NCBI RefSeq assembly: GCF_018446385.1
Contig: NC_055990.1
Span: 138,954,996 to 139,018,995, forward strand
DNA: 64,000 bases
Source: Zingiber officinale
Lineage: Eukaryota > Streptophyta > Magnoliopsida > Zingiberales > Zingiberaceae
Reading direction: 5' to 3'
In this document: one piece after another, positions 20,711 through 32,800 of the stretch
Layout of the letters: each line of letters opens with the position of its first letter
Position numbering within the stretch: position 1 is the stretch's first letter
The notes under the pieces: generated by a model
What the model saw: the letters and a program-made list of their open reading frames with translations, nothing else
Databases searched by the model: none
Told to the model about the DNA's origin: nothing
Translations under genes and position numbers: made by a program

Positions 20711-22160
20711 CCCCGACCGATCCGGCATTCGTGTGCAGTCGTGCTCGAGTCAACTTGATTCAGTGCAATCCGGGCCCTGGATTTGGACCCCTTACGCACC
20801 CACTCATGAGAGAGAGTCTCTCCCCATGCATTTGTTCACATTCTCAATGTATGTGAATCAATATAAACCAACAAACTTACCTTGAAACTTCCAATGTAGG
20901 ACTAAAGTCTCATTCACAATGGAGTTTCTTCTCTTCCACCTCTTCTCCATTCACACTTATTCAACAGAAAGTTCTACCTAAAAGCTAGATAATGAGAAGT
21001 CTTAACTAAATGTTAAACAACATGAAGTCATAATTGGAAATTAGGCAACAAAAAGTCCTAACAAAGGGTTAGACAATAAAAAAAAAACTAATGAGTGAAT
21101 TTAGAAAGTAGAAGTCCTAACGGGAGTAAGTAGTGAAAACCTAGTTGGGAACTCGACAATGGAAGTCTTAGCTAAGTTAGGCAAGAAAAAAGTCTAAGTT
21201 GATTAAAAGTTGATCGGACACTTAGTGATCAGAAGTCTAACAGGAGTTGGCATATGATGGAAAGTCTAAGTAGGTCAAGTGTTTACCAGACACTTGGTGA
21301 ACAAACCTTAGCAGACACTATGTAAAAATCAACAATAAACTTCGGATATTATCTGAAGTAATAGGTAGATAATTATTAAAGCAGACGTACAAGGGTCAAT
21401 TTAGGTTGTGTTTTTCTCATGAACAAAAGACCTTAAATTGATTGGGACAATTAATTAAGGCACATGCCAATCGATTAGGGCAATCGATTAGACAGTATTT
21501 TCGTAATAATATATAGAAGAAAGTTTCTGAATTGATTGGAGTAATCGATTAGAAGCTACCGCATCGATTGATATGACTCACCAATTGATTAGATGGAAAA
21601 AGAATAATTCTGTAGGTTTTTGAATGGTCGTTTTACATGACAATCGATTAGGGATAAACCTAATCGATTAAGAGTTGTCAAAATAATCGATTCAGATTTC
21701 AAAGGCGTCAAAGTAATCCTAAAAAAGGGATTTTATGATGATTTGAAGATAGACTTGGTTACGCCAATTTTTAAGGATTCTGAAGCGAAGTGTTATATTT
21801 TTGAGTCAAGAAAAGGTATTTTCATATTGTAAGATATCAAGTAAATAAGGTTTTCATTATATTGTATGTTTACTTTCTTATTTTTGTTGTATTTTTATTT
21901 TTGAATTTATTTGAGGTTTCTCCATCCTGAAAAAGGTGTCAAGAAAAAAAGATTTTATAATGGATGAAATCATAAAAGTTGGATCCTTAAATTAGCTAAG
22001 GTGGGGACTAACTAAAAATAACATGGCTTTAAATTTTGTGTCATAAATCAACTAAAAAAATTTTAAAAATAAAAAGTAATTGAAGTTATTCACCGCTCGA
22101 CTCTCTGCTTCCATACAAACATTAGACTAGTGAACTGTGTCCACGTAGTGATAAATTTGG
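20711..22160. other. Intergenic region with repeated short motifs
   Basis: At 20960-21310 a loose repeat around 'AGAAGTCTAA' and 'GTTAGGCAA' recurs. At 21420-21700 'AATCGATTA' and near variants occur about ten times. No open frame is convincing. The last 200 bases are the distal PR-1 promoter. Confidence 0.45.
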
Positions 22161-22163
22161 CAA

Positions 22164-22297
22164 TTGACGTTGACAAATCTAAAGAGCATCTTCCTCATTA
22201 TTTTTCGTGGTGGAATTTTCATAGACTCGATAATTTTTATCAACTTATAATCCACGTGAAAAATTAGGAATTTTACGCCACTGAAGTTCTATAAATA
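22164..22297 (+). promoter_or_regulatory. PR-1 promoter elements
   Basis: TTGACGTTGAC at 22164-22174 holds two W-box cores (TTGAC) and one TGACG core of as-1-like elements. CACGTG (G-box) lies at 22253-22258 and TATAAAT at 22291-22297, 66 bp before the start codon. W-box (WRKY), TGACG (TGA bZIP) and G-box motifs are well known in pathogen- and salicylate-responsive PR-1 promoters; function here is inferred. Confidence 0.65.
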
Positions 22298-22362
22298 CCA
22301 ACCCTGGCTATCTTGAATCGATCACCAGTGAATTATCGATAACCAATTAATTGGAATTAATT

Positions 22363-22857
22363 ATGAGGTCATCGTTGATGCTGGCGTTGCTCTGCGCCGC
22401 CGCCTTGGCTCTGGCTACGGCGCCGACGACGACGGTGGCGCAGAACTCGCCGCAGGACTTCGTGGACGCCCACAACTCGGCGCGCTCTGCGGTGGGGGTG
22501 GGGCCGGTGTCGTGGGACGACACGGTGGCGGCGTACGCGCAGAGCTACGCGGAGCAGCGGATCGGCGACTGCCAACTGGTGCACTCCGGCGGGCCCTACG
22601 GCGAGAACCTCTTCGGGGGGTCGGGCGCCGACTGGACGGCGGCGGATGCTGTGGGCTTGTGGGTGGGCGAGCAGCAGTACTACGACTACGACAGCAACAG
22701 CTGCGCCGCCGGGCAGGTGTGCGGGCACTACACTCAGGTGGTGTGGCGGTCGTCGACGGCGATCGGGTGCGCGCGCGTGACGTGCAACAACGGAGCCATC
22801 TTCATCATCTGCAACTACAATCCCCCAGGCAACATCGTCGGCGAAAGACCCTATTAA
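22363..22857 (+). CDS. PR1: Pathogenesis-related protein 1 (PR-1), secreted CAP-domain protein
   Basis: Single exon, 164 residues. ATG at 22363 fits the TATA box and gives a signal peptide (residues 1-26, cleavage likely before QNSPQDF). The CAP domain follows: '[19 protein letters not shown]', 'PYGENLF', '[11 protein letters not shown]', 'CNYNPPGN', with the six conserved cysteines and the His/Glu cavity residues. The C-terminus [11 protein letters not shown] fits the CAPE1 consensus PxGNxxxxxPY, preceded by CNYN, so it could release an 11-residue CAPE1-type peptide as in tomato PR-1b. There is no lysine and many Asp/Glu, so this is an acidic PR-1. PR-1 proteins bind sterols and accumulate in the apoplast during defence. 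Length and motifs are normal, so it looks functional. A broken paralogue lies at 41066-48360. Confidence 0.95.
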   Translation: MRSSLMLALLCAAALALATAPTTTVAQNSPQDFVDAHNSARSAVGVGPVSWDDTVAAYAQSYAEQRIGDCQLVHSGGPYGENLFGGSGADWTAADAVGLWVGEQQYYDYDSNSCAAGQVCGHYTQVVWRSSTAIGCARVTCNNGAIFIICNYNPPGNIVGERPY

Positions 22858-25675
22858 TCACCAAGTAATCACAATATATAATAATTAATTAAGAAAATAA
22901 GAGTTTATAAGGCCTAGAAATTATGATATTTTCTGGCCGTCAAATGCTATATACATTTGATCAAATAAAACAATGCGCATATGACTCGTGACACAGTCGT
23001 GGACAATCAGTTTATACTTTATAATCAATTTTCATCTGGTTTGGTATGGTAATTGTTGTGCCTAAAAGATGTCTATATATTTCTATAATGGTATGATATT
23101 ATTCACTTTAGATTTAGACCTTCGTAATTTTACTCTTGGGTTCTCCTCAAAATGTCTTATGTCAATGAAGATATCTTATTTCCTTTTAATTCCATAATTT
23201 TTATCAAATCTTTACAATGTGAAATGTTGATTGAACCTCAATAGTAATATATATAGATTCACCCATAGACAGAGATTAATAATACTTGAGAAATGAGAAG
23301 AACATCAAATTACGGAGTTTTCAATACTATAACTGATCAAATTAAAAACATGTATGGCTAGAGCTGATCTAACGTTTTACTTTAAATTTCAAAGTTTATT
23401 GTTTTATTATTTTTATACAAATTATAAATATTAATTATTAAAATAAAATTATTAATGTTGTTTTATAGATAAATTAAAATATGCTTTATGTTTTACAAAC
23501 CCTTTTCAATTATTATTTTATAGAGAAATAATAAATGTTATTTTATATACAGGTTGGACTAGTAACGTTAAATCTAGATGATCAGTCCGGTCCCATAGAA
23601 ATTTATCATCAATTGTCAGACTTCTGTAGTTGTATGCCTCATTTAAAAGAAAAGTTTCTACAAATATGTCATAGTTAGAGATCAAACTGAGAATATTTAG
23701 ATGACAACTTGACATCCTTCCGTTGTACCGTAGCCTCGGGGGCAATATTGTTTTATATACATAGAACTAGGTTTTATGGATCATCATGGTCATTGAAATT
23801 ATTAAGATTTCAAATATCACTTTGATTACAATTTTTCTGTGTTGTTTCTTTTATCACCTTAATCATCTATGTAAGCATATTCTTTAGTGTTTCCCAACTA
23901 TATTTTTATATGTGGCTATATTTAATTTGTGTGGATAAGCGTATGCCCTCTTTAATCATTCATATTATTTAATTTTGTTATTATTACAAAATATAAGTCA
24001 TAGTTCCGTTTGTTAGTTAGATACCACAATTCTATTTAGTTAGGTGCGACAGTTCAATCGCATATATATATGTGACAATCCTATGGCGTCTACTAAAATA
24101 AAATTATGATTCTGATAAAATAGAATTGTGACACGTGTCCACTATTTTATAGTAAAAACAAAACAATAAGAATATCTCATATCAAATATTTTGTCATGGC
24201 GTGTCAATTTCTCTAACGTATTGGAATTTTTTTGTTTATATGCAAACAGGCAAGTCAATTTCCTTCTCCATGTGGAAAATAATTATCCTCCTTGATTAAT
24301 CCCATAAATCATCCCAAATTTTCCATGTAAAATTAGGAACATAGGCATTTTTTCAAACGATACTTACATAATTAAATTAATATTTTTTTTCTAATCTTTG
24401 ATTTTAATTTGTAGCTAGGGCATTAAATTTTTTTTTTTTAAAGTGTGATATGTAGTGGTAAAACAAAAAAAATATAGTATAGAAACTATAATTAAGTTTT
24501 GTTATAACTATTTAAATCAAAGAAATTTCTTTGAAAATAATATTACTAGGTTATCAGTAGATTTACTGGTTGTTAGTTCTTCTGATTTTGAAATCAAGTG
24601 GAATGTAATTTTTATGGCCGGCCAAGAAGCCGCCGGCGGAGTTCTGGGCAGGGGTGAGGGTGGTGGTGCAGACCATGGGGAGGGCTACGGCACCACAAAT
24701 TATATACGGAGGCTAAAGTTGATGGATTATTTGAGCATCTCATAATTAATCAATATAGTTACCTTCTGACAAACGTATTCGTCTTTTTACCATTAACTTA
24801 GTTAACAATTCGTTGTCAATTAATGACAATAATTACATGAATGTTATGTAGTTAAGTTGTGATCAAGGGGGAAAACTAGTATAGTTTATAAGAGTTTGAA
24901 ATTTGTTTTCCGTAAAGAATTAAAATAATAAATTCAACACCAATAATGAAACGTATAATGTAATTTAAGTGGCTTGACTTGGAAGTTTACGTCCATGAGG
25001 AACGAAGGAGTAAAGTCCATTTCACCATAAAAGTCCACATGTTCACATGCCCTAAGGCAACTTCATCATAGAATTTCTTGCATCGAAGGACATTAACATA
25101 TCATGAAACGCACTTGAACTCCTTTATGAAATTATTATTAAACTCACACATTAGCACCATTATTTGAATATTAGGACAATAACTCATTGAGGATCAGGAT
25201 GATGAGAAGAAAATCATCTTATTCAAGTACATAAATCCTATCAAATCAAATAAAGTCCTACTAATTAAATCACATAAATTATATATATATATATATATAT
25301 TACTATTTTATTAAGAATCTCTCCTGTACTAACCAGATTTGATTAAACCCAAAATAAAAATATGTCCTTTTTACTATTCATATCAAAAATAATTCTAAAA
25401 TTTATTAATAATTTCCATAAATATATCTATCAATAATCTAGAGTTCGAGACTAGAAATCTAGAGTTCTCTTTAGTCTCACATCTTAGAACACTGCAAGTA
25501 AAAAAATTTCTATAAATACCTTGGGTCGGTCATATTAAAGCATACTTTTATTAGCACTTTGGCTTAAATCAAGTATGATATTAAATTAAAAGTAGGAACA
25601 ATCCTCAAAAATTAAAACTAGTTTTTATAGGTCAATTCTTCTTTTCTCAAATCTCTCCCTATATTGACCCACCTA
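22858..25675. other. AT-rich downstream region, no gene seen
   Basis: The PR-1 3' UTR is followed by AT-rich sequence. A decayed relative of the repeat at 62440-62665 lies at about 23570-23745 ('AGTCCGGTCCCA', 'TTTCTACAAATATG', 'GTAGCCTCGGGG'). A short GC-rich patch at 24615-24710 is described under findings. A (TA)n run is near 25280. Confidence 0.45.
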
Positions 25676-25699
25676 ATACACTACAAAAAAACAGACATT

Positions 25700-26500
25700 T
25701 TGAGACAAAATTGGGGACGAATTTTAAAAAAAAAATTCATTGCAAAAATTTTAGGGACAAAAATTGGGACGAAAATTTTTTCGTCCCAAAATGGTTGATG
25801 CCAACTTTTGGAACGAATTATGGATTGTTGCAAATTTGGGAACGAATTTGGGGACGAATTTGGCGACGAATAAAATTTTCGTCCCCAAATTCGTTGCAAA
25901 AAAGTATACAAATTTGTAACGAAAATTATTTTTGTTGCAAACTTAGGAACGAATTTGGGGACGAATTCACATAAATTTTCCGCCAAATTTGTCTCTATTT
26001 TTGCAACAAATTTGGGGACGAATTCGGTGACAAATTATATTTTGTTGCCAAGTTTGTCCCTAATATTGCAACGACTTTGGGGACAAATTCTGTGACAAAA
26101 TTTTTTTTGTTTCCATTTTTTTTCCTAAGTTTGCAACGAATAATAAATTTGTTGCAAAATTGGCAACGAATTTGGCAACAAAAACTTGCCAAATTCTTTG
26201 ATAATCGTAAGATAAATTTTCGTCCCAAAATTCGTCCCAAAATCTGGGATGAAATTTGGGACGAATTGTGGGACGAATTTTGTGATTCGTCCCAGAATTC
26301 GTCCCAGAATCTGGGACGAATTTTGGGACGAATTTTGTAGTTTCGTCCCAGATTCTGGGACGAATTTTGGGACGAATTTTGTGGATTTGTCCCAAAATTC
26401 GTCCCAAAATCTGGGACGAATTCTGGGACGAAAATAATTTTGTCCCAAATTACGATAGAATTGGCACAAATCATTTTTGTTGCCAAATTCGTCCCTATAT
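25700..26500. repeat. CACTA subterminal repeats, 3' side
   Basis: Dense copies of 'GGGACGAATTT' and its complement 'AAATTCGTCCC', often as head-to-head pairs able to form hairpins (best at 26220-26440). In En/Spm, subterminal repeats bind the TNPA protein; the same role is inferred here. Open frames rich in 'GTNFGTN' and 'IRPKIRPR' are translations of this repeat. Confidence 0.85.
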
Positions 26501-27968
26501 CAAATATTTTTTTCCAGCTTCAATTTATTTCTGCAATACAATCCAAATACATAAAAACAATATACATTCAACACATCCTAATTTAACATCAACACATCCT
26601 AATTTAACATTCAACACATCAACTCATAATTCAAGAAATATAAAGATTTTAACAAAGTTTACAAGATCCATCTTGTTTAACAAAGTTTACAAGTTCAACC
26701 ACCCAAGTCCATCAAATCTTACAAGTTCAACAACCCAAGTTTACAAGTTTACAAGTACAAAATCTTTGATCCCCATCAAATCTCCTTTGCCTACATAACA
26801 ACAAATAAATAAACTAGATTATGTGTAACAAGAAAGATTGTAAATATTATACGATATGACCATGTAAAAAGAATAATTGAAAACAAAACATAAATTTGAA
26901 ATTCCTTAAACATTTTAATAAAAGCCCTAATTCTAATAAAAGTCATATTTAACAACGATATGAATCATCCATGTCATAGCAACGGTAAATAAAATTATAA
27001 GAATTATTTTGAAACTAAGTACATGTATTGTAACTATGATACAACCTAATATAATTGACACATCATATAGAGAGAAAGAGAGAGAGATCTTGTGAAGTAT
27101 GGTATTAGGGTTCAAATTTTCTCACTTAGTTAACTTTAATTTTCATTTTAATTTGCTGAATTTATAGTTTTATCTTTGGTTGGTATTTAATGTAAACTAA
27201 AGGATGTTTAAAATAATTGTTCCTTTCATTGTGTTAACTAGTTGACAATTTCATATGAATAACTTTAGCACATTTTTAACAACTCTTTGCAAAATATTAA
27301 GGTAGGAGGATGCATCGTTATCTAATAAATAATTTTAGAATAGTGTGATGTAATTCTAGATGAAATATAAAACTTTTATGTATCTATATAGTTTTGAGAC
27401 TGTACATAGATCAAATTCAGAACTTTTATGCATCATTATCATTGAAGACAAAACAAGAAAGAGCAGCTTATCAAAAAGAAGGAACACAATTAAACAACTA
27501 TTTAAAGCTAACTTTAACATAATTATTTAAAGTTAACTTTATATAATTAAACAACTATAACATAATTATTTAAAGCTAACTGTATATATAGATCAGTAAA
27601 TGCATATTAATGAACTTAGGAATACCGAAAAGATGTGAACAAATACAGCTGTCTTCAACTATAGTGAGATCACACCAAATTGAGACCTGCACAAACAACA
27701 TTATCAAATCAGGACAAAAATAAAGTCAGAGTATTAGAGACTCCATTCATATTGCCTAGTTATGCTTTAATTTTGTTACTGGTACACAACTAATAATCAT
27801 ATAGATTAGTCTACGTCAAAGATAGATCTCATACATTGACAGTGGAACAGTGCAAGAAGACAACAGCCTTAACCTACAAATGGCATAGTTGAAAAGTTAA
27901 AAAACCATTGATTAATGTGTAAAGCAGTAAACATGAGAAAAAAAAATCATCATACATTATTAAAATCA
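26501..27968. other. CACTA 3' non-coding region
   Basis: AT-rich, with a short duplication 'ACACATCCTAATTTAACAT' near 26570-26610 and one copy of a long direct repeat (27437-27707). No gene seen. Confidence 0.55.
27437..27707. repeat. Long direct repeat, copy A
   Basis: About 270 bp that match 34867-35083 in the same direction: shared 'ATTGAAGACAAAACAA', 'AATCAAAAAGAAGGAAC'-like, 'AATACCGAAAAGA', 'AAATACAGCTG.CTTCAACTA' and 'GACCTGCACAAACAACATT'. The two copies bracket both transposon genes. Confidence 0.75.
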
Positions 27969-29668
27969 TCAAAAATCATCACCGCCATCATCATTATCAT
28001 CGTAGGCATCATCATCGTCGTCATTGGGAGGATTTTGACTTTGAGCGGAGCTCAACTGAAGGTGTTTCATGATTAATTCTTGTTGTCGGCGCATATCTCT
28101 AATATCTTTCTCCAAATTAGCCCGTTCTAGGTCTCTTTGCACCCTTTCTTGGTCTCTTTGCGATATTATTTCCTTCAGATGGCTAACCTCATCAGTCAAG
28201 GTATTTATTTGGGTCGTAAGTGCTGATGTGGAGGAAGAAGTTCCAACTAATCTTTGGGTTCTACTCAAGGAACCCATCCCCAATATTCTTCCCCCTTTTG
28301 GTCCTCCACTGGCCTCTAACCATAAACTCAAATTATTGCCAACAGACTCCTCAGACCCCTGACTATCGATACCAGCTTGTGAGCATGTTTGAGCTAGCTC
28401 GAGTTGATCATATTTTTCCTGTTTTGTAAAACACATACGATATTGATTAGATATAATAGAAACACATATAATATTAAGACAATAATGGTAGGTAACTAAT
28501 TAAATTTAAACAATATATTAAGGTAAAATAAATATTACCTTGACTGCTTTTGCTCTCGCCCCACTCCATGTGTTATCTTTTTTTTTTTTAAAGTGCGAGT
28601 GAAAGTATCAATGAAAGAAGGCTCCTTCCCTGTCTCCTTGGTCTAAAAAAATATTATTTCAAATAATGAAATAATTTGATATATATTAAAAATTTGTGAA
28701 AGAGTGAAACAATTACCATTCTCCGTCTATGCTCATCTATGTTAATGGAGCCTCCCGCATATATAACACTTGAGTCACCAGAATTGTGAGATTGATTCAT
28801 TCTATTCAGGTCACTCCTTTGTTTACTTTCCTCCTTTGCCCAAAATATAGTGATCCTCTCCCAATTTTCTTCAGTGATGAAGTTTGACTTTTTCCGCTGA
28901 CTCTTTGCGTGGCTTAATACATGTCTAATGTGATCGCCACATTTCTTTTTAAATATTCTTCGTATCTCCATTTCGTCATTCGGGTCCCAATTATTTAAGC
29001 GCTGAAATAGAAATTTATTTTATTATATAATCACTGTAAAATTGAAGTAAACTCAAGAAAATATACTTTGAACTCGCTCCACCAAAGTTGTTTTGTGGCT
29101 GGTGGAGTGCTTGAATATGACAAAAAATCCCCTCCCCAATGGTTGTTCACGATTCTATTTATTTCTCGAACAACTTGTACCGGATTTTCAAAGCTGCATT
29201 AAATTACAAAATAACGATGTTAAATAATTAAGATAAGTCTAACAAATAAAATATTTTATAGTACTTACGAATCACCGATGGAGACTAAAGGAGCTCTATC
29301 ATTCCTAAACTCAGCAAATGAGTTTCTTGCTGAGTCGGGAGGATCTGAGTGGGCAGGTAACTGCTCTGGGTAAGGTACTTGTGGCGGCGAATATGAAATC
29401 GGTGCAGAAGGTACATGAGATGGGCCCGGCTGATGAAGGGGTGGCATAGGTACACTGGCAGGGGAATATGATGCCGGTGGAGAAGACACATGGGATGGGC
29501 CTGCCTGAGTAGGGGGTGGCATAGGTTCACTGGCAGGTGATGGATGTGTCTGGTCCTGTGGTCGCCGTCTACGTCCACCACGTCGAAATATATGCTGGAA
29601 ATTTCAATAATTTAATAAAGTTAATTACAGATCTGATACATAACAAAGGATAATTAAAAACTTACCAT
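27969..29668 (-). CDS. TNP1/Transposase_24-type CACTA accessory protein
   Basis: Multi-exon gene on the minus strand. The likely ATG (29668-29666) is followed at once by a donor site GTAAG. Later exons give an Arg-rich start ('GGRRRRPQDQTHPSP'), a Pro/Ser-rich linker (to 29265), 'VREINRIVNNHWGGDF', 'KQLWWSEFK' (about 29190-29068), 'IRRIFKKKCGDHIRHVLSHA' and 'ENWERITIFWAKEESKQRS' (about 29000-28717), and a C-terminal coiled coil 'TTQINTLTDEVSHLKEII' with an Asp-rich tail (28430-27969). This is the layout of the second protein of plant CACTA elements, which binds subterminal repeats. Exon ends are inferred from frame and splice motifs; no stop was seen inside the exons. Confidence 0.7.
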
Positions 29669-29846
29669 TTTTATGTAAATATTATGGAAAAGGGTGGAGG
29701 GGAAATTTATGAAATGTGACCTCTGATAAACTGTAGGAACAAATACAATGTGTTAACAGATAAAGTAAACCAAATTATAAAAGAGACAGTATATACAATA
29801 AAATATGAGAAATTTCTTTAAATAAGCTAACAAAACTTACCCATCA

Positions 29847-32800
29847 TCAAAAATCAAAGTCATCATTGTCATTATCATCCTCCTCCTCCTCTTCCTCTTC
29901 CTCCTCCTCTTCCTCTTCCTCTTCCTCCTCCTCCTCCTCCTCCTCTTCCTCCTCCTCTCCTTCCTCCTCCTCCTCCTCCTCATCATCATCATCAATTTCA
30001 CTTCTATCTACGTTGATTACTACACCGTTGGGATCTCGTAAAGTTGGAATAATATATTCCTCAGTCTGAAAGGTGTTTGAAACTTCCTCTTGTTGATATG
30101 CAATGTTTTCCCAACGTGCCTCAATTTTTTTTCGTGTTTTAGTTTTACAAACAGCCCACCAATCAATCTTATCGCGTTTCAAACTCGGATATGAAGAATA
30201 GAATACTTGAATTGCTTGTTGTGCCAACACAAATGGTTCATATCTCTTATAAAATCTCTTATGATTTATTTCAACTAAATTATAATGTGGATGCACTTTC
30301 ATCCCTCTAACAGGGTCAAACCAGCAACACATAAATAATATAACTTGCATTTGTGGTCCTGGGTATTCTACTTCTATAATTTCATCCAACAAACCATAAA
30401 AATCATTGCTTGCATCTCCTTCATTGGATGACGATACGCACACCCCACTATTCATGGTATTCTTACTCATTCCATAGTCTTGAGTATGAAAATTATATCC
30501 ATTTATGAAATATGCTGGCCAAGTGCGTACGCATGAATTTGGACCCCATGACAGATGGATTAGCCATTCTTGCTCAAGGTGAGCTTGATTAGCTTGAACC
30601 TAAGGTCAAAACACAAATTGTTAAAAGTATGCATATGTATCAACAAAATATAGATTTTTTACTTACATATGATTTGAATCATGCAGCAAATTCTTCTTCA
30701 CAAAATCGATCAAACTCTTGTGTCGATAATTCAGAATATAAGTTGATAAATATCCTACTCAAAAAAACATATTGTTACACAAACAATTGAAAATAAAAAT
30801 AAAAATAAAAATATATACTTACTCGTAATATGATGATACTTCTGGATAATTTAGTAAAATATATGTTTGGGCTGCCCGCCATTCTTTACCAGTTAAGTAT
30901 CTTTGTTTACATGGTCCACTTGGTCGACCAAGGTAGTTAAAAATTGAAAATGAGGTAACATTTGGATCAATAGGACCCTCATCATTTCTGCCCGCTCTTC
31001 GCCTTTTGCATTGAACATGAGGTTCAAAATAATATGATGCAAAAGTGGTGACTTCCTCCACAATGTATGCATTAACAATAGAGGCTTCAACTCGTGCTTT
31101 ATTTTTCACCTTTTTCTTCAAATGATATAAGAATCTGTTGAAGATATATAAAATTATATTAAATATATATATATAAATGATCCAGGAGTAGAAGTATTTT
31201 TTTTTTTGCATTCAAACAGTCAAAATATACAAATAAGACACTCTACCTTTCAAATGGATACATCCACCGAGAATGGACGGGTCCTCCAACTTTGGCCTCA
31301 TATGGCAAGTGAATCAAAAGATGCTCCATGGAGTCAAAAAAAGAGGGTGAAAATATCCTTTCCAAATTGCACAAAATGATTGGAATATCTCTCTCTAACT
31401 TCTCCATGTGTGAACGTCTCAAAACTGTTGAGCAAATATCATGTAGGAAAATACTTAACTCCGTAATCGCTCCCCATACAAATTGTGGTAAGAGTTCCTT
31501 AAAAGCAATAGGAATCAGTCTTTGCATTATGATATGACAATCATGACTTTTCATACCGATTAACTTCCATTCTTTCATATCGACACATCTTCCAAGATTA
31601 GAGACATACCCATCTGGAAATTTCAAAGATTTCAACCATTCACATAGGACACGTCTTTGATCCTTATTTAATGTATAAATTGCCTTTGGCTTTGGTCCTC
31701 TACTATTTTCATCGACATCAAGAGTGGGTCTTTTACATATGAGTCGCATATCTTTTCTTACATTGAAATTGTCTTTTGTTTTTCCGGTGATATCCATCAC
31801 AGTATTTATCAGATTATCAAAAACATTCTTCTCAATATGCATTACATCGAGATTATGATGTATCAAATGACTAAACCAATACGGTAAATCCCAAAATATA
31901 CTTCGTTTAGTCCATTTATGTGTACTCCCATATTCATATGTTGTACCATATGGTTGTTCAATAACAGAGGGAAAGTGATGCACTCTGTACCAAATATCTT
32001 GACCTGTCAATCTCAATGGCGGAAGTGTTCTTTCGATCCTATTTTTAGTGAATTCATCTTTATTCTTTCCGAACTTATGATTTGTGGGTAAGAATTGCCT
32101 ATGACAATCAAAATAACTTGGTTTCTTTCCGTGTTTCAATCTGAATGACTTTGATCTCTCCATACATATTGGGTATCCTAAGATCCCAGCAGTACTCCAA
32201 CCTGATAGCATACCATAAGCTGGAAAGTCATTTATGGTCCAAAGAAGAGCAGCCTTCAGTATAAACATCTGGTTAGAATGAACATCGTATGTAGGAACAC
32301 CTTCATCCCATAGTTGTTTAAGTTCTGCTATCAGAGGTTGCATATAAATATCTATTAACTTCTTTGGATTTTGCGGACCTGGTACAACCAATGTTAAAAA
32401 CATATAAGGTGTTTTCATGCACATCCCAGGTGGAAGATTATACGGCGTTAAGATAACTGGCCAACAAGAATAATTTCTTCCTGATTTACCAAACGGAGCA
32501 AATCCATCAGCACAAAGATATAATCTAATATTTCTAGTCTCCTTTGCAAAAGCTGGATATGTTCTATCAAAATTTTTCCACGCATCTGCATCTGATGGAT
32601 GACACATTAAATCCTCTTCTGTTTGATGAGTTGCCTGCCAAGTCATGTGTTTCGCAGTTGCCTTTGATGCATACAATCTTTGTAACCTAGGAGTTAAAGG
32701 TAAATAAAGCAACTGGCTATGTGCTTTACGTCCTGTTGGATCGAGAAGCGCTAGAGGGGGGGGGGGTGAATAGCGCTCGTGGCTATTTCGTTCGATTATC

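Noticed and set aside
22369..22728. Open frame on the minus strand opposite PR-1
   Set aside because: It is a shadow of the GC-rich PR-1 coding sequence (His/Arg/Val-rich) and has no recognisable similarity.
25711..26486. Gly/Asn/Phe-rich open frames on both strands
   Set aside because: These are translations of the CACTA subterminal 'GGGACGAAT' repeats.
29866..30069. Poly-serine protein on the plus strand
   Set aside because: It is the complement of the acidic tail of the transposase.
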